From: JAJFKB01 sp965230515
Lineage (GTDB): Bacteria; Pseudomonadota; Gammaproteobacteria; Pseudomonadales; IMCC2047
Length of the DNA: 64,000 bases
Direction: 5' to 3'
NCBI GenBank assembly: GCA_965230515.1
Contig: OZ246007.1
Coordinates: 2,666,001 to 2,730,000 of the forward strand
Shown here: positions 53,513-62,665 of the stretch, piece by piece
Position numbering within the stretch: the stretch's first letter is position 1
How the letters are laid out: each line of letters starts with the position of its first letter
Translations under genes and position numbers: made by a program
The notes under the pieces: model-generated
Told to the model about the DNA's origin: nothing
What the model saw: only the letters and a program-made list of their open reading frames with translations
Databases searched by the model: none

Positions 53513-54307
53513 TCAGCTTAGAGTATCGCTGATTGTGACGAAATTTTGTAGTGTTAGATTTTCTGCCCGAAGTCCCGGTTCGATACCCAGGTTTTCCAAC
53601 TGTTCAGCTGATAGCAGTTTCTTCAGATTATTACGGATCGTTTTGCGGCGTTGGTTAAAGGCGGTGCGAACAACCTTTTCGAGCATTGCTGTATTTTTCG
53701 CGGCTATCGGCGGCTCTGTGTAAGGGGTCAGGCGCACAACGGACGAATCAACTTTTGGACGGGGGTTGAATGCGCTGGGAGGCACCTCTATCAATGGCTC
53801 GACCCGGCAGTGATACTGCACCATTATGCCCAGACGCCCATAGGATTTCTCGCCGGTTCCGGCAGCCATACGGTCCACTACTTCCCTCTGCAGCATAAAG
53901 TGCATATCCTGGATTAAGGGTGCAAATTCGAGCAGGCGAAATATCAAAGGTGTTGAGATGTTGTATGGCAGGTTGCCAATGACACGTAATTTTTTCTGAT
54001 TTGAAACCAGCGACGCATAATCAAATTTTAACGCATCCCCCTGGTGGATGGTCAGACCAGGGTAGTTAAAAAATTTGGTGCGTAAAATCGGAATCAGGTC
54101 ACGATCCAGTTCTACTACATCGAGATGTCCCTGCGTTTCCTCCAGCAGATGCTCGGTTAAGGCGCCCAGACCCGGTCCTATTTCCAGAATCTGTTCATCC
54201 GGTTTTGCCGCCAGTGCGCGCATGATGCTTTGTATAATCTGCTCATCTTCAAGAAAATTCTGTCCGAATCGCTTCCTTGCCTGATGGCCTGCTGGCTGAC
54301 GAGCCAT
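53513..54307 (-). CDS. rsmA: 16S rRNA (adenine1518-N6/adenine1519-N6)-dimethyltransferase
   Basis: The 264-residue enzyme dimethylates two adjacent adenines near the 3' end of 16S rRNA during late 30S assembly. S-adenosylmethionine motifs are RFGQNFLEDEQII and ILEIGPGLGALTEHLL, and the catalytic motif is NLPYNIST. Its ATG overlaps the pdxA stop by one base (TAATG), so translation is coupled. Confidence 0.98.
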   Translation of the reverse strand: MARQPAGHQARKRFGQNFLEDEQIIQSIMRALAAKPDEQILEIGPGLGALTEHLLEETQGHLDVVELDRDLIPILRTKFFNYPGLTIHQGDALKFDYASLVSNQKKLRVIGNLPYNISTPLIFRLLEFAPLIQDMHFMLQREVVDRMAAGTGEKSYGRLGIMVQYHCRVEPLIEVPPSAFNPRPKVDSSVVRLTPYTEPPIAAKNTAMLEKVVRTAFNQRRKTIRNNLKKLLSAEQLENLGIEPGLRAENLTLQNFVTISDTLS

Positions 54308-55305
54308 TACCCGGTAGCCTTTGTCGCGGCAGTCGCCATTTGTTTGGCATAACCGATGGCCACTTCAAGGCTGCCTGAATTCGCCTGTCCGGTACCGGCC
54401 AGATCGAGTGCCGTTCCATGGTCCACAGAGGTTCGTATAATGGGTAATCCGAGGGTAATATTAACGGCCTTGCCGAACCCCTGGTACTTTAAGACGGGTA
54501 ACCCCTGATCATGATACATGGCCAGTACCGCGTCTGCATTTTTCAGGTATTTGGGAGTAAACAAGGTGTCAGCAGGCAGCGGGCCGTGCAGATCGACACC
54601 CTGTTGTCTCAGTTGGTCAAGTACCGGAGTAATGATTTCGATCTCCTCCCGCCCAAGGTGGCCACCTTCTCCGGCGTGGGGATTGAGGCCGCAAACCAGA
54701 ATACGGGGTTTGGCTATCGCAAATTTCGCTTTTAAATCCCGGTCGAGTATTTCGATCACCTGCTTTAAGTTATCCCGGGTAATTGCTTCTGATACTTTAG
54801 ATATTGGCAGGTGGGTCGTGGCAAGTGCAACTCTCAAGCCCTCCGTCGCCAGCATCATGACTACTTTTGGCGTCCCCGTTAAATCCGCCAGGTACTCGGT
54901 GTGGCCACTGAAACCGATGCCGGCATCGTTGATAACACTTTTCTGAACCGGTGTTGTGACCATGGCGCTGAAATCGCCCTGTTGGCAGCCGGCAACCGCA
55001 GCGTTCAATGTTTCCAGGACATAGTGGGCGTTTTTCGGATCGAGGACTCCCGCCTGACAGGGCGCTGCCAGTTGCACGGGAAGATAATAAAGCGCGCCGC
55101 CGGGTAACGGCGGGTTGGAGGTTTGTTTGTCGAAAGGGTGTAATTTAAGGGGTAGTTCTAATTGTTTTGCGCGTTGGTGAAGTAGCTCTGGATCGGCGAT
55201 TGCCACCGGCGCCGCCAGTAGCTGTCTCTGTGCCAGCTGAATCAAAATATCCGGTCCAATCCCTGCCGGCTCCCCGGAAGTGATGGCAATGCGCTGGTGG
55301 TTCAT
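54307..55305 (-). CDS. pdxA: 4-hydroxythreonine-4-phosphate dehydrogenase
   Basis: The 332-residue enzyme oxidises 4-phosphohydroxy-threonine in vitamin B6 synthesis. Motifs: ITSGEPAGIGPDI, VTTPVQKSVINDAGIGFSGHTEYLAD and the metal/substrate site GLNPHAGEGGHLG. AMYHDQGLPVLKYQGFGKAVNITLGLPIIRTSVDHGTALDLAG closes the active site. Starts 42 bases after surA. Confidence 0.98.
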   Translation of the reverse strand: MNHQRIAITSGEPAGIGPDILIQLAQRQLLAAPVAIADPELLHQRAKQLELPLKLHPFDKQTSNPPLPGGALYYLPVQLAAPCQAGVLDPKNAHYVLETLNAAVAGCQQGDFSAMVTTPVQKSVINDAGIGFSGHTEYLADLTGTPKVVMMLATEGLRVALATTHLPISKVSEAITRDNLKQVIEILDRDLKAKFAIAKPRILVCGLNPHAGEGGHLGREEIEIITPVLDQLRQQGVDLHGPLPADTLFTPKYLKNADAVLAMYHDQGLPVLKYQGFGKAVNITLGLPIIRTSVDHGTALDLAGTGQANSGSLEVAIGYAKQMATAATKATG

Positions 55306-55347
55306 CCTGGCTCGTATCGCTGAGCGGCCGGTGGCCGCTATGGAATG

Positions 55348-56655
55348 CTAGTAGAGTTTAATATCGACGTAGGCATCCTCGCGTTCTTCGCGCAACCATA
55401 TCTCCAGTTCTTCCTCAAACTTTCGCTGGTAGATAATATCTCTTGCACGGGCCCGTTGGATCTCTTTGCCCATATCGTACATCCGTCGGTCCAGGACCTC
55501 CAGAATATGCCAGCCGAAACGAGAACGGAAAGGCTTGCTGACCTGACTGGTCTCGGTGTCCATCATTATTTGTCTGAAGTTCGGGACCAGCTCGCGGCCA
55601 TTGGTCCAACCCAGGTCGCCTCCGGATGCCAGTGACCCGGTATCCGAGCTGTGTGTTTTTGCCAGTTCAGCAAAATCCTCTCCAGCAATGATCCGGTCAT
55701 ACAGTTTGTTCGCCAGTGCCTGGGCCTGATCTTCATTGCGGATTTCAGAGGTCTGAATCAATATATGACGGACATGGGTCTGGGGTACCATTAGTGAGTC
55801 CCCGCCACGCTTATTGATCAGCTTGATGACGTGAAAACCGTTCGGACTGCGGATTGGCTCAGCGATCTCTCCCAGATTTAATTGGGGTGCAATATCAGAG
55901 AAAACGGAGGGCAACTGAGATGCTTTGCGCCATCCCATATCACCACCTTTGGCAGCCGCCGGTCCATTCGAGAACTGCTTGGCCAGTTCCTCAAAGCTTG
56001 CGCCAGACCTGGCTTGAGCGACCAGTTCTGCCGCTTTTTCAGAGGCCGCTGCCTGCTGTTCAGGGCCGGCATCTTCCGGGACTTTCAGCAGGATATGGCC
56101 GAGCTGATAAACGGCCTGGAGCTGCTCTTTTCCGGCATCTGAGTCTATATAGTTCTGGATCTCCTGCTCGGTGATGTCAATACGTGAACCGACCCGGCCT
56201 TCGCGCACGCGGGTGGTAATCATCTCCTTGCGGATCTGGTTTCGAGTCTCCTCATAGGATACGCCGTCCTTTTGCAGTTCCTGTTTGAACTGCTCAAGGG
56301 ATAAGCCGTTCTGTTCTGCAATTCGCGACATGGTCTGGTTCAGGCTATTATCATCAATTCTGACACCGGCACGTTCGCCAATTTGCAGCTGGATACTGTC
56401 CATGATCAGTTGCTCAACCACCTGGCGAAGCAGTTCCTGTTCGGACGGGGGGGTTATATTCTGGCGTTCAAGTGTTTTGCCAGCATCTTTGAGCGCCTTT
56501 AAAACCTGACTCTCCATGATGATGTCGTCGTTCACAACTACGGCTACCCTGTCCAGGCGCTCCATAGCCGCGTGGCCGACTGACAGAAAGGACAGTGTGC
56601 CTATCAGCAGAATAAGCTTTAAGTAGATCACGGATTTATCGATTGAAAATGTCAT
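55348..56655 (-). CDS. surA: Periplasmic chaperone and peptidyl-prolyl isomerase SurA
   Basis: The 435-residue protein has a signal peptide (about 1-30), an N-terminal chaperone region (RVAVVVNDDIIMESQV) and two parvulin domains (about 175-275 and 285-390). The second carries LAKTHSSDTGSLASGGDLGW and FGWHILEV. It escorts outer-membrane proteins, including LptD, to the BAM complex. Its start overlaps the end of lptD by 20 bases. Confidence 0.97.
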   Translation of the reverse strand: MTFSIDKSVIYLKLILLIGTLSFLSVGHAAMERLDRVAVVVNDDIIMESQVLKALKDAGKTLERQNITPPSEQELLRQVVEQLIMDSIQLQIGERAGVRIDDNSLNQTMSRIAEQNGLSLEQFKQELQKDGVSYEETRNQIRKEMITTRVREGRVGSRIDITEQEIQNYIDSDAGKEQLQAVYQLGHILLKVPEDAGPEQQAAASEKAAELVAQARSGASFEELAKQFSNGPAAAKGGDMGWRKASQLPSVFSDIAPQLNLGEIAEPIRSPNGFHVIKLINKRGGDSLMVPQTHVRHILIQTSEIRNEDQAQALANKLYDRIIAGEDFAELAKTHSSDTGSLASGGDLGWTNGRELVPNFRQIMMDTETSQVSKPFRSRFGWHILEVLDRRMYDMGKEIQRARARDIIYQRKFEEELEIWLREEREDAYVDIKLY

Positions 56656-59167
56656 TGCGTGGCTGCTCTTGGTAACCTTGTATACTGTTTCTCAGAATGC
56701 CTTCCAGCGATTGGCCAAACCCGGCCAAACCCTTCAGCTGAAACTGAATGTAAATGCCGTCTTTTTCTTCGACCTCATTTGCGACAAAAATATCATCATC
56801 ATTTATCCAGCGTCGTGCTGCAATTCGAATGCTCCAGCAACAGCTTTGGTATTCAAAACCGGCCAGACCTTCGACCAGACGGTCATGAATGATGTCCTGA
56901 TTCCAGCGCGTAAATATACTCCAGCGATCGCCCAGTGGCCAGACTAAAGAGATATCCGTTTGCTCCAGCTTTTGTCGATCACTGCGCACCCGATATCCGA
57001 TATTAAAAATATGCTGGTTGTCAGAGCGGTATCTGAGGTTGATACTGCTTTCGTTGGTTTGCTCCAGATCCGGATCCCACTCAATATCACCGAACAGGCG
57101 CCACCCGGATTGCAGCGCGAACATAATTTCCGCGGCATAGGCAGACTCTGACGTTTCATCACTGCTATCGGTTATTCCTGTCAGGGTTACCCGTCGATCT
57201 TCAAAGTAGTAAATCTGTCCGATGCTGGCGCGGAACCGCTCGAAACCGGATTGCTCAATTAATCGCGTGGTCAGGCCAACCGAAAGCTGGTCTGTGTCGC
57301 CAATGCGGTCCCCACCGACAAAGCGGTCTTCACGGAATAGCTGGTTGTAATTAAAGGTCAATTCGCTGGTATCAAAGTCCGGAATCAGGTGCTGGTCCTC
57401 TTCCTCCGGGACTTTTAAGTAATAGAGCCGTGGCTCAAAGGTATGTGTTAAAGCGGTGCCGAACAGGCTCATGTCCCGTTCCAAAAAGATACCTGTGTCG
57501 AGGCTGTATAGCGGGGTGGCGATATCCGGTGAATCGTCAAAACTGCTGTCCAGATCATCAAGAGAGTATTGGGTATATTTATATTTGATGGTTGGTTTGA
57601 CATAGGCAAACGGCCATTCCAGGTTCCAGCTTATGCTGGGCTCCATACGCACCCGGGAGCCAACTGCTTTATCCAGACCGCTTAAATTATCATTGTCCCG
57701 ATCAAAGTAGATGTACTCGCCTTTAAAACCCAGCTCCAGACCGGTGGATTTGTGGGGATAAAAGGCTTCGAAAAGAACCTGGGGTAAGCGATCATAAGGC
57801 TTGTCTTCGTCGCTGATGAGTTCATCGAGTGTTTGGTATCCCTGCAGGCGGGCCTTTATGTTCCAATACTTTTGATGATAGGAGGCCTGGCCAATTCTCA
57901 GCAGGTGCGTCTGGCTGGACACGCCAAGGTCAGTTCCCAAATCACTGAAATAGTCATCGTCGCTGACAGTGGCATAATCGATACGGGTGTTGATGCGGTT
58001 AAACAGCTTGCCACGATGCTCTACTGACCCAAGCCAGCGGTCTTCGCCACCAAATTCGTCATCGCCTGAAAGGTAGGCACCTCCGATGGCACCTTCATTA
58101 TTTTTGTGCAGATAGCGAAACTGCACTTCAGCCATTGGGCCGCGGTCGGAAATGTATCGGGGTGTAAGGGTCGCATCATAATTGGGCGCGATGTTCAGGT
58201 AATAGGGTGCCGCAAAGTCTATTCCATCATCAGATGAACCGATTTGTGGGAATAAAAACCCGGATTTGCGACGATCATCGATTGGAAACTGAATATAGGG
58301 CGTATAAAAAACCGGAACACGTTTGATTTTAAGGGTCGCGTGTTTTGCTACTCCAATACCCGCTTCGCGGTCCAGTTTGATCTCTTTACCGGTAAGTGCC
58401 CATGTGTTGCTTCCCGGTTCACAGCGCGTTAATTCACCCTCTGAAACCCGAAGAATACCATCCTGGTCACGATTCAACTGTTTGGCTTTACCGCGAATAT
58501 GGGTCGTGTGAGAAACAAATTCCGCATCGTGAATGGTGACAGCTTTGGTTTCCAGGTTTACCTGAGTGTTTTGTCCGATCAGCAGTACTCCCGGCTCCCG
58601 GTATGTGGCCTCGCCAACAATTTCTGCGGTGCCAGCCTGCCGGTCAATGATCGCTTTTTCACTTTTGACCTGCCTGTAACCCTGGCGAATAACAACGTCT
58701 CCGGTGAGGGTGCTGCGTCCATCCTCCGTGGTTTCCGACTCGATCGACGATCCGAGAATCGGTTGGCTGGAAGGATCCAGGTTTCGCAATTCTTCAGCCA
58801 GATAATCAGGCTCGACATAAGTGCCGGAACAATAGGCCGGTGTCTGCTCTTTTTTTTCCTCAGATAATTGTTCTTTATTGACCCAGTCCAGACGAGCATG
58901 CTGGTTTCTAATGGCACGCTTCGATGCGCTGGTTTTGCCTCTTTGTGATGCCAGACGTTCAGTAACCGGCTCAAACAGCACTCCTGCAGCAGGGCTGGGT
59001 TCAATGGTGCCGCATTGCCAGCCACTACCATCGGCGCTGGCCTGACAGCGCCAGCGCGCCTTTGAAGTTTCCGTTGATTCTGGAACGGCGGCGAATATGG
59101 CTGAACTCATCGCAAAGGATAGAAAGGTTAGGGTAAGTTGTGATCGCTTGTGCTGGGTTTTTGGCAT
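56636..59167 (-). CDS. lptD: LPS-assembly outer-membrane protein LptD
   Basis: The 843-residue protein has a signal peptide (about 1-27), a periplasmic OstA-type beta-jellyroll (about 130-260: TLTGDVVIRQGYRQVKSEKA) and a 26-strand barrel. With LptE it inserts lipopolysaccharide into the outer leaflet. Cysteines are present near the jellyroll and at the C-terminus (CCWS), as required for disulfide maturation. First gene of the lptD-surA-pdxA-rsmA-apaG-apaH-glpE series; a palindromic element lies 145 bases upstream. Confidence 0.97.
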   Translation of the reverse strand: MPKTQHKRSQLTLTFLSFAMSSAIFAAVPESTETSKARWRCQASADGSGWQCGTIEPSPAAGVLFEPVTERLASQRGKTSASKRAIRNQHARLDWVNKEQLSEEKKEQTPAYCSGTYVEPDYLAEELRNLDPSSQPILGSSIESETTEDGRSTLTGDVVIRQGYRQVKSEKAIIDRQAGTAEIVGEATYREPGVLLIGQNTQVNLETKAVTIHDAEFVSHTTHIRGKAKQLNRDQDGILRVSEGELTRCEPGSNTWALTGKEIKLDREAGIGVAKHATLKIKRVPVFYTPYIQFPIDDRRKSGFLFPQIGSSDDGIDFAAPYYLNIAPNYDATLTPRYISDRGPMAEVQFRYLHKNNEGAIGGAYLSGDDEFGGEDRWLGSVEHRGKLFNRINTRIDYATVSDDDYFSDLGTDLGVSSQTHLLRIGQASYHQKYWNIKARLQGYQTLDELISDEDKPYDRLPQVLFEAFYPHKSTGLELGFKGEYIYFDRDNDNLSGLDKAVGSRVRMEPSISWNLEWPFAYVKPTIKYKYTQYSLDDLDSSFDDSPDIATPLYSLDTGIFLERDMSLFGTALTHTFEPRLYYLKVPEEEDQHLIPDFDTSELTFNYNQLFREDRFVGGDRIGDTDQLSVGLTTRLIEQSGFERFRASIGQIYYFEDRRVTLTGITDSSDETSESAYAAEIMFALQSGWRLFGDIEWDPDLEQTNESSINLRYRSDNQHIFNIGYRVRSDRQKLEQTDISLVWPLGDRWSIFTRWNQDIIHDRLVEGLAGFEYQSCCWSIRIAARRWINDDDIFVANEVEEKDGIYIQFQLKGLAGFGQSLEGILRNSIQGYQEQPRNDIFNR

Positions 59168-59311
59168 TATTAAGACTGAAACCTGTTTATAGCAGCCTCG
59201 ACTTCAAGGCGCGCTTATTATTTGCAATGACGAAAACGGCGTACTGCAATGTTCAAAAAAAGCAGATAATAAAGCATTCGCTAGTGTAGGGCTAGCACCA
59301 AGATTTATACT

Positions 59312-59579
59312 AGGGCTTGTTAAGGCTAATTTGATTACGCCTGTTGTGACTAAAAATTCACCAATCATGGTGTGAGGAGGGTAGTTTGGTGACTCCAAAT
59401 GAGCGACGAACAACACAGAGTGGTGGATTTTTAGCCACAACCCGAAGGGCTGGAGCCATTTTTGCCCCCAGCGTCGTTGCCGGTCGCTTATTTGGAGTCA
59501 CTAAACTGCGCTTCCTTCGCCTAGCTGGAGGCAAAAATGGCATCCAGCAGATGCAATCAAATTAGCCTTAACAGGCCCT
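59312..59579. repeat. 268-bp palindromic (MITE-like) element
   Basis: The element fills most of the 447-base gap between lptD and the sugar dehydrogenase. Terminal inverted repeats 59312-59336 and 59555-59579 match at 24 of 25 positions (core TTAAGGCTAATTTGATT). Two further inverted pairs lie inside. B: 59384-59407 with 59483-59506, core GTGACTCCAAAT. C: 59455-59472 with 59524-59541, core GCCATTTTTGCC. B and C interleave, so they form alternative structures. No frame inside is believable. It has the build of a non-autonomous transposable element; I see no clear target duplication. The rest (59168-59311) should hold the lptD promoter. Confidence 0.7.
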
Positions 59580-59614
59580 GGCGGCGTATTTGCCATTTCG
59601 GTGGGTGTTTAACC

Positions 59615-60820
59615 ATGATTAAGCGAATTTCGACCCTTTTTTTGATTGTAGCTCTGTTGCTGATATCGTTGCCTGTGCTCTATGCATTCACTACCTCCGG
59701 AATTGAGATCAGCAGTTTCAGAATGATCTTCAACCAGATTGTCAGTGGTGGCATTAGTTCTCCCCAGCATCAACTGCTGGAGCAGCAGCTTCAGTTGCCT
59801 GAGGGTTTTAGCTGGGTGCAATACGCCACTAACATTCCGGGTGCTCGAATGCTGGTTCTGACGGATAAGGGGGATCTGTTGGTTAGCCTGCCCCGTAAGG
59901 GACAGGTATGGCGACTGCTAAAAGATGCCGATAGCGATGGTCAAGCTGATGGGCAGGAACTCTTGCTTGACGGTTTGGATCGCCCTCACGGACTAGCCCT
60001 GAGTGGGCGATGGCTTTATGTGGCGGAACGGGGTGCAGTGAGTCGTATCGCATTTAATGTGGTGAGTGGGGAAGTGTCGGGGCAGCTTCAAAGGCTCATT
60101 GAAGGGTTGCCCAGGGGCGGGAATCATTGGTCAAAATCGATTGGTTTTGGTCCTGATCAGATGCTTTATCTGAGTATCGGTTCAACCTGTAATGTTTGTA
60201 TTGAAAAAGATAAACGCCGTGCCTCGATGATGCGTTTTCAGCCGGACGGTAGCGATGGGGCTATTATTGCTTCCGGACTGCGTAACAGTGTCGGGTTTGA
60301 TTGGGCACCCTGGAACGATGCGCTTTATGCGACCGATAATGGGCGGGATATGCTTGGGGATGATTACCCGCCCTGCGAGCTCAACAGGATTGAGGCGGGG
60401 CAATTTTATGGCTGGCCTTTTGTCAATGGATTTGGCGACCCGGACCCTGATTTTGGAGAGGGAAATGAAACCCCGCTAAATACAGCGGTTTCGCCGGAGC
60501 ATGGTTTTCGGGCGCATAACGCACCTTTGGGTATACGTTTTAATCGCAGTACTGCGCTGCCAGCCAGCTATCGTAACAGTGCCTTTGTTGCACTGCATGG
60601 CTCCTGGAATCGCTCAACGCCAGATGGATATAAGGTAGTTTCGCTGCATTGGGATGATCAGGGCAAAATCAGCGAACGTGATTTTATGACCGGATTTGAA
60701 AAAAAGGGAAAGATAATCGGCAGGCCGGTCGACATTGTACAGGGACCCGGGGGAGAGCTGTATCTGTCTGATGATTATTCCGGAACGGTTTATCGTATCG
60801 ACTACACCGGGTTAGAATAA
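59615..60820 (+). CDS. PQQ-dependent sugar dehydrogenase-like protein
   Basis: The 401-residue protein has an N-terminal hydrophobic segment (about 5-25, signal or anchor) and a six-bladed propeller of the soluble glucose/sorbosone dehydrogenase type. Visible marks are LLLDGLDRPHGLAL, GGNHWSKSIGFGPDQMLYLSIGSTCNVC, GLRNSVGFDWAP, YPPCELNRIEAGQFYGWP and FVALHGSWNRS. Such enzymes oxidise sugars in the periplasm with PQQ; no PQQ synthesis gene is in the window. I start at the ATG at 59615; the frame is open further into the repeat element, but those residues are not protein-like. In Pseudomonas this position beside lptD is taken by other genes. Confidence 0.88.
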   Translation: MIKRISTLFLIVALLLISLPVLYAFTTSGIEISSFRMIFNQIVSGGISSPQHQLLEQQLQLPEGFSWVQYATNIPGARMLVLTDKGDLLVSLPRKGQVWRLLKDADSDGQADGQELLLDGLDRPHGLALSGRWLYVAERGAVSRIAFNVVSGEVSGQLQRLIEGLPRGGNHWSKSIGFGPDQMLYLSIGSTCNVCIEKDKRRASMMRFQPDGSDGAIIASGLRNSVGFDWAPWNDALYATDNGRDMLGDDYPPCELNRIEAGQFYGWPFVNGFGDPDPDFGEGNETPLNTAVSPEHGFRAHNAPLGIRFNRSTALPASYRNSAFVALHGSWNRSTPDGYKVVSLHWDDQGKISERDFMTGFEKKGKIIGRPVDIVQGPGGELYLSDDYSGTVYRIDYTGLE

Positions 60821-60852
60821 TGGAAATCTGGTCGCAGTAAGGGGTATTAGTC

Positions 60853-61725
60853 TTAGGGATGCAAGGTGGCGGCAGATTCGGCATCAATATGGGAGAACAA
60901 TTCTATAATCTCCGCAATCTGTTCGCGCTTCTCGCTGCCGACATGAAATGCAGTAAACACATCACGGCTGATGGTGGGTGCATTTGCTATCTGATACAGC
61001 AGCTGCTCCTGAAGGTATGGCTGTGCAATGGTTGCCGGCAGGAATGCTGAACCGCCATTTTGTAATAAAAAGTCCAGAGCAATGCGGCCGGTACTGGTGT
61101 GCATGGTTGGCGGAGTGGCATGGCCGATAGTCTGACTGTGCTGGATGTTAAAGGAGGTTCCCCAGTCAACCTGAATATAAGAGCGTTTAAAAGCATCCTC
61201 CAGAGTGGCGTCACGATAACTGGAAACCAATACCAACTCCAGGCTGTTAATGCGGTCTACCTGCAATTCATCGACCTTGGGTGGGTCAAACATCAAGGCG
61301 ATATCGAGCGTATGGCTGACCAGCTGACGGGTAAGGGCCTCTCGGTCTTGGGCGACTGCGCGCAATGCCAAGCCCGGAAACGCCCTAAATAATCGGTTTA
61401 AATAATCCTGTAAGATCGAGTCCCACAGATTGGGTGTTCCGCCGATGGCGATCTGCAGCGACTGGTCACTGCCCAATGAACATTCCTGAATCGCTCGGCT
61501 CAGCGAAAGCATGACCGCTTCCGCATGGGGTTTCAAACGTTCACCGGCTGGGGTTAGGTTAATGTTGAGGCGATGTCGATTAAACAGGCTCACACCCAGA
61601 ATGCTCTCCAATTGCCTGATTCTTGCGCTGACCGCGGCCTGGGTCAGATAGAGATTTTCAGCAGCACGGCCAAAGTGTCGTGTTTTCTCTACCTCCAGGA
61701 ATGTTTTAAGCAGTTCGGTATCCAT
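60853..61725 (-). CDS. LysR-family regulator (HdfR-like)
   Basis: The 290-residue protein has the N-terminal winged helix MDTELLKTFLEVEKTRHFGRAAENLYLTQAAVSARIRQLE, very close to E. coli HdfR, followed by a LysR effector domain (about 90-285). HdfR represses flagellar genes in E. coli, but this gene sits 3 bases after the agmatinase gene and likely belongs to the polyamine transcript, so its targets may be polyamine genes. Confidence 0.9.
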   Translation of the reverse strand: MDTELLKTFLEVEKTRHFGRAAENLYLTQAAVSARIRQLESILGVSLFNRHRLNINLTPAGERLKPHAEAVMLSLSRAIQECSLGSDQSLQIAIGGTPNLWDSILQDYLNRLFRAFPGLALRAVAQDREALTRQLVSHTLDIALMFDPPKVDELQVDRINSLELVLVSSYRDATLEDAFKRSYIQVDWGTSFNIQHSQTIGHATPPTMHTSTGRIALDFLLQNGGSAFLPATIAQPYLQEQLLYQIANAPTISRDVFTAFHVGSEKREQIAEIIELFSHIDAESAATLHP

Positions 61726-61728
61726 GGG

Positions 61729-62634
61729 TCACCGGTTTTCTCTTTGTGCCTGGTTGCGCTGTATTAGCCCCATCATTTTATAGATTAGCAGTGCTGCCGA
61801 GAATTGATAAGCATGAAAACCCTCGATCGGTGCGAATTCCATCAAATCAAAACCGACCAGCTTACGCTGTTTGAGTACCGATTCAAACAGAGACAGCGTT
61901 TGATACCAGCCCAGCCCGCCAGGCACCGGCGTGCCGGTTGATGGAAAGACTGAAGGATCCAGACCGTCAATATCGAGCGTAAAGAACACATGGTCCGGGA
62001 AATTATCCGGTAAGGTGAACGACTGCTGGCTATTGCGTACCAGCTGCTCCGCATCGATTGCCTGTACGCCTAATGTCTGCCTGGCCTCAATCTCCTCTTC
62101 GCAATAGGCGCGAACACCCAGTTGAAAGATCGGAATACCCAGATCAGCGATACGCTTCATCACAGAAGCATGACTGAACCGATTTCCCTCGTAAGCGTCA
62201 CGCAGATCAGCGTGGGCGTCGATCTGAATAACTCCCAGATTGGTGATGCCTGATTCCAGGAGGCCCTTGATGACACCGTAGGTCACGGTATGCTCGCCAC
62301 CGATCACCACGGGGAACCCGTTTTTTGATAGGACGTTGGTAGTTGCCTTAGCGATATGCTCCATCACCCTGGAAGGATCGTCATTAACATCCACTGGAGG
62401 GCGGGTATAAATACCCATATCCGCAGGTCGGCTTTCCCCTTCCCAGGCCTCAAGTTGCCAGGAGGCTTCCAGAATCGTTGCCGGACCCTGTGCTGTGCCA
62501 TCACCAAACGAAACGGATGCTTCATAGGGGACCGGAATAATATGAAAAAATGCGTCTTCTGGGGCGGGATGTGAAATTTCCGAACCCAGAAAGACCGGGT
62601 AGCCGGGCGCGGCTAACTGATCGAATGGTTGCAT
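61729..62634 (-). CDS. speB: Agmatinase (ureohydrolase)
   Basis: The 301-residue enzyme hydrolyses agmatine to putrescine and urea. Manganese ligands are visible: H115 (GGEHTVTYG), D139-x-H141-x-D143 (IDAHADLRD) and the DIDGLDPS aspartates. Length fits SpeB (306 in E. coli). The neighbours make norspermidine/spermidine from diaminopropane or putrescine, so it supplies the diamine. Starts 31 bases after nspC. Confidence 0.93.
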   Translation of the reverse strand: MQPFDQLAAPGYPVFLGSEISHPAPEDAFFHIIPVPYEASVSFGDGTAQGPATILEASWQLEAWEGESRPADMGIYTRPPVDVNDDPSRVMEHIAKATTNVLSKNGFPVVIGGEHTVTYGVIKGLLESGITNLGVIQIDAHADLRDAYEGNRFSHASVMKRIADLGIPIFQLGVRAYCEEEIEARQTLGVQAIDAEQLVRNSQQSFTLPDNFPDHVFFTLDIDGLDPSVFPSTGTPVPGGLGWYQTLSLFESVLKQRKLVGFDLMEFAPIEGFHAYQFSAALLIYKMMGLIQRNQAQRENR

Positions 62635-62665
62635 AGCGATACCTTGCTCAATTCAGGAAATACCA

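Noticed and set aside
59204..59440. 78-codon minus-strand frame running into the palindromic element
   Set aside because: Lies in the lptD promoter region and repeat DNA; composition is not protein-like.
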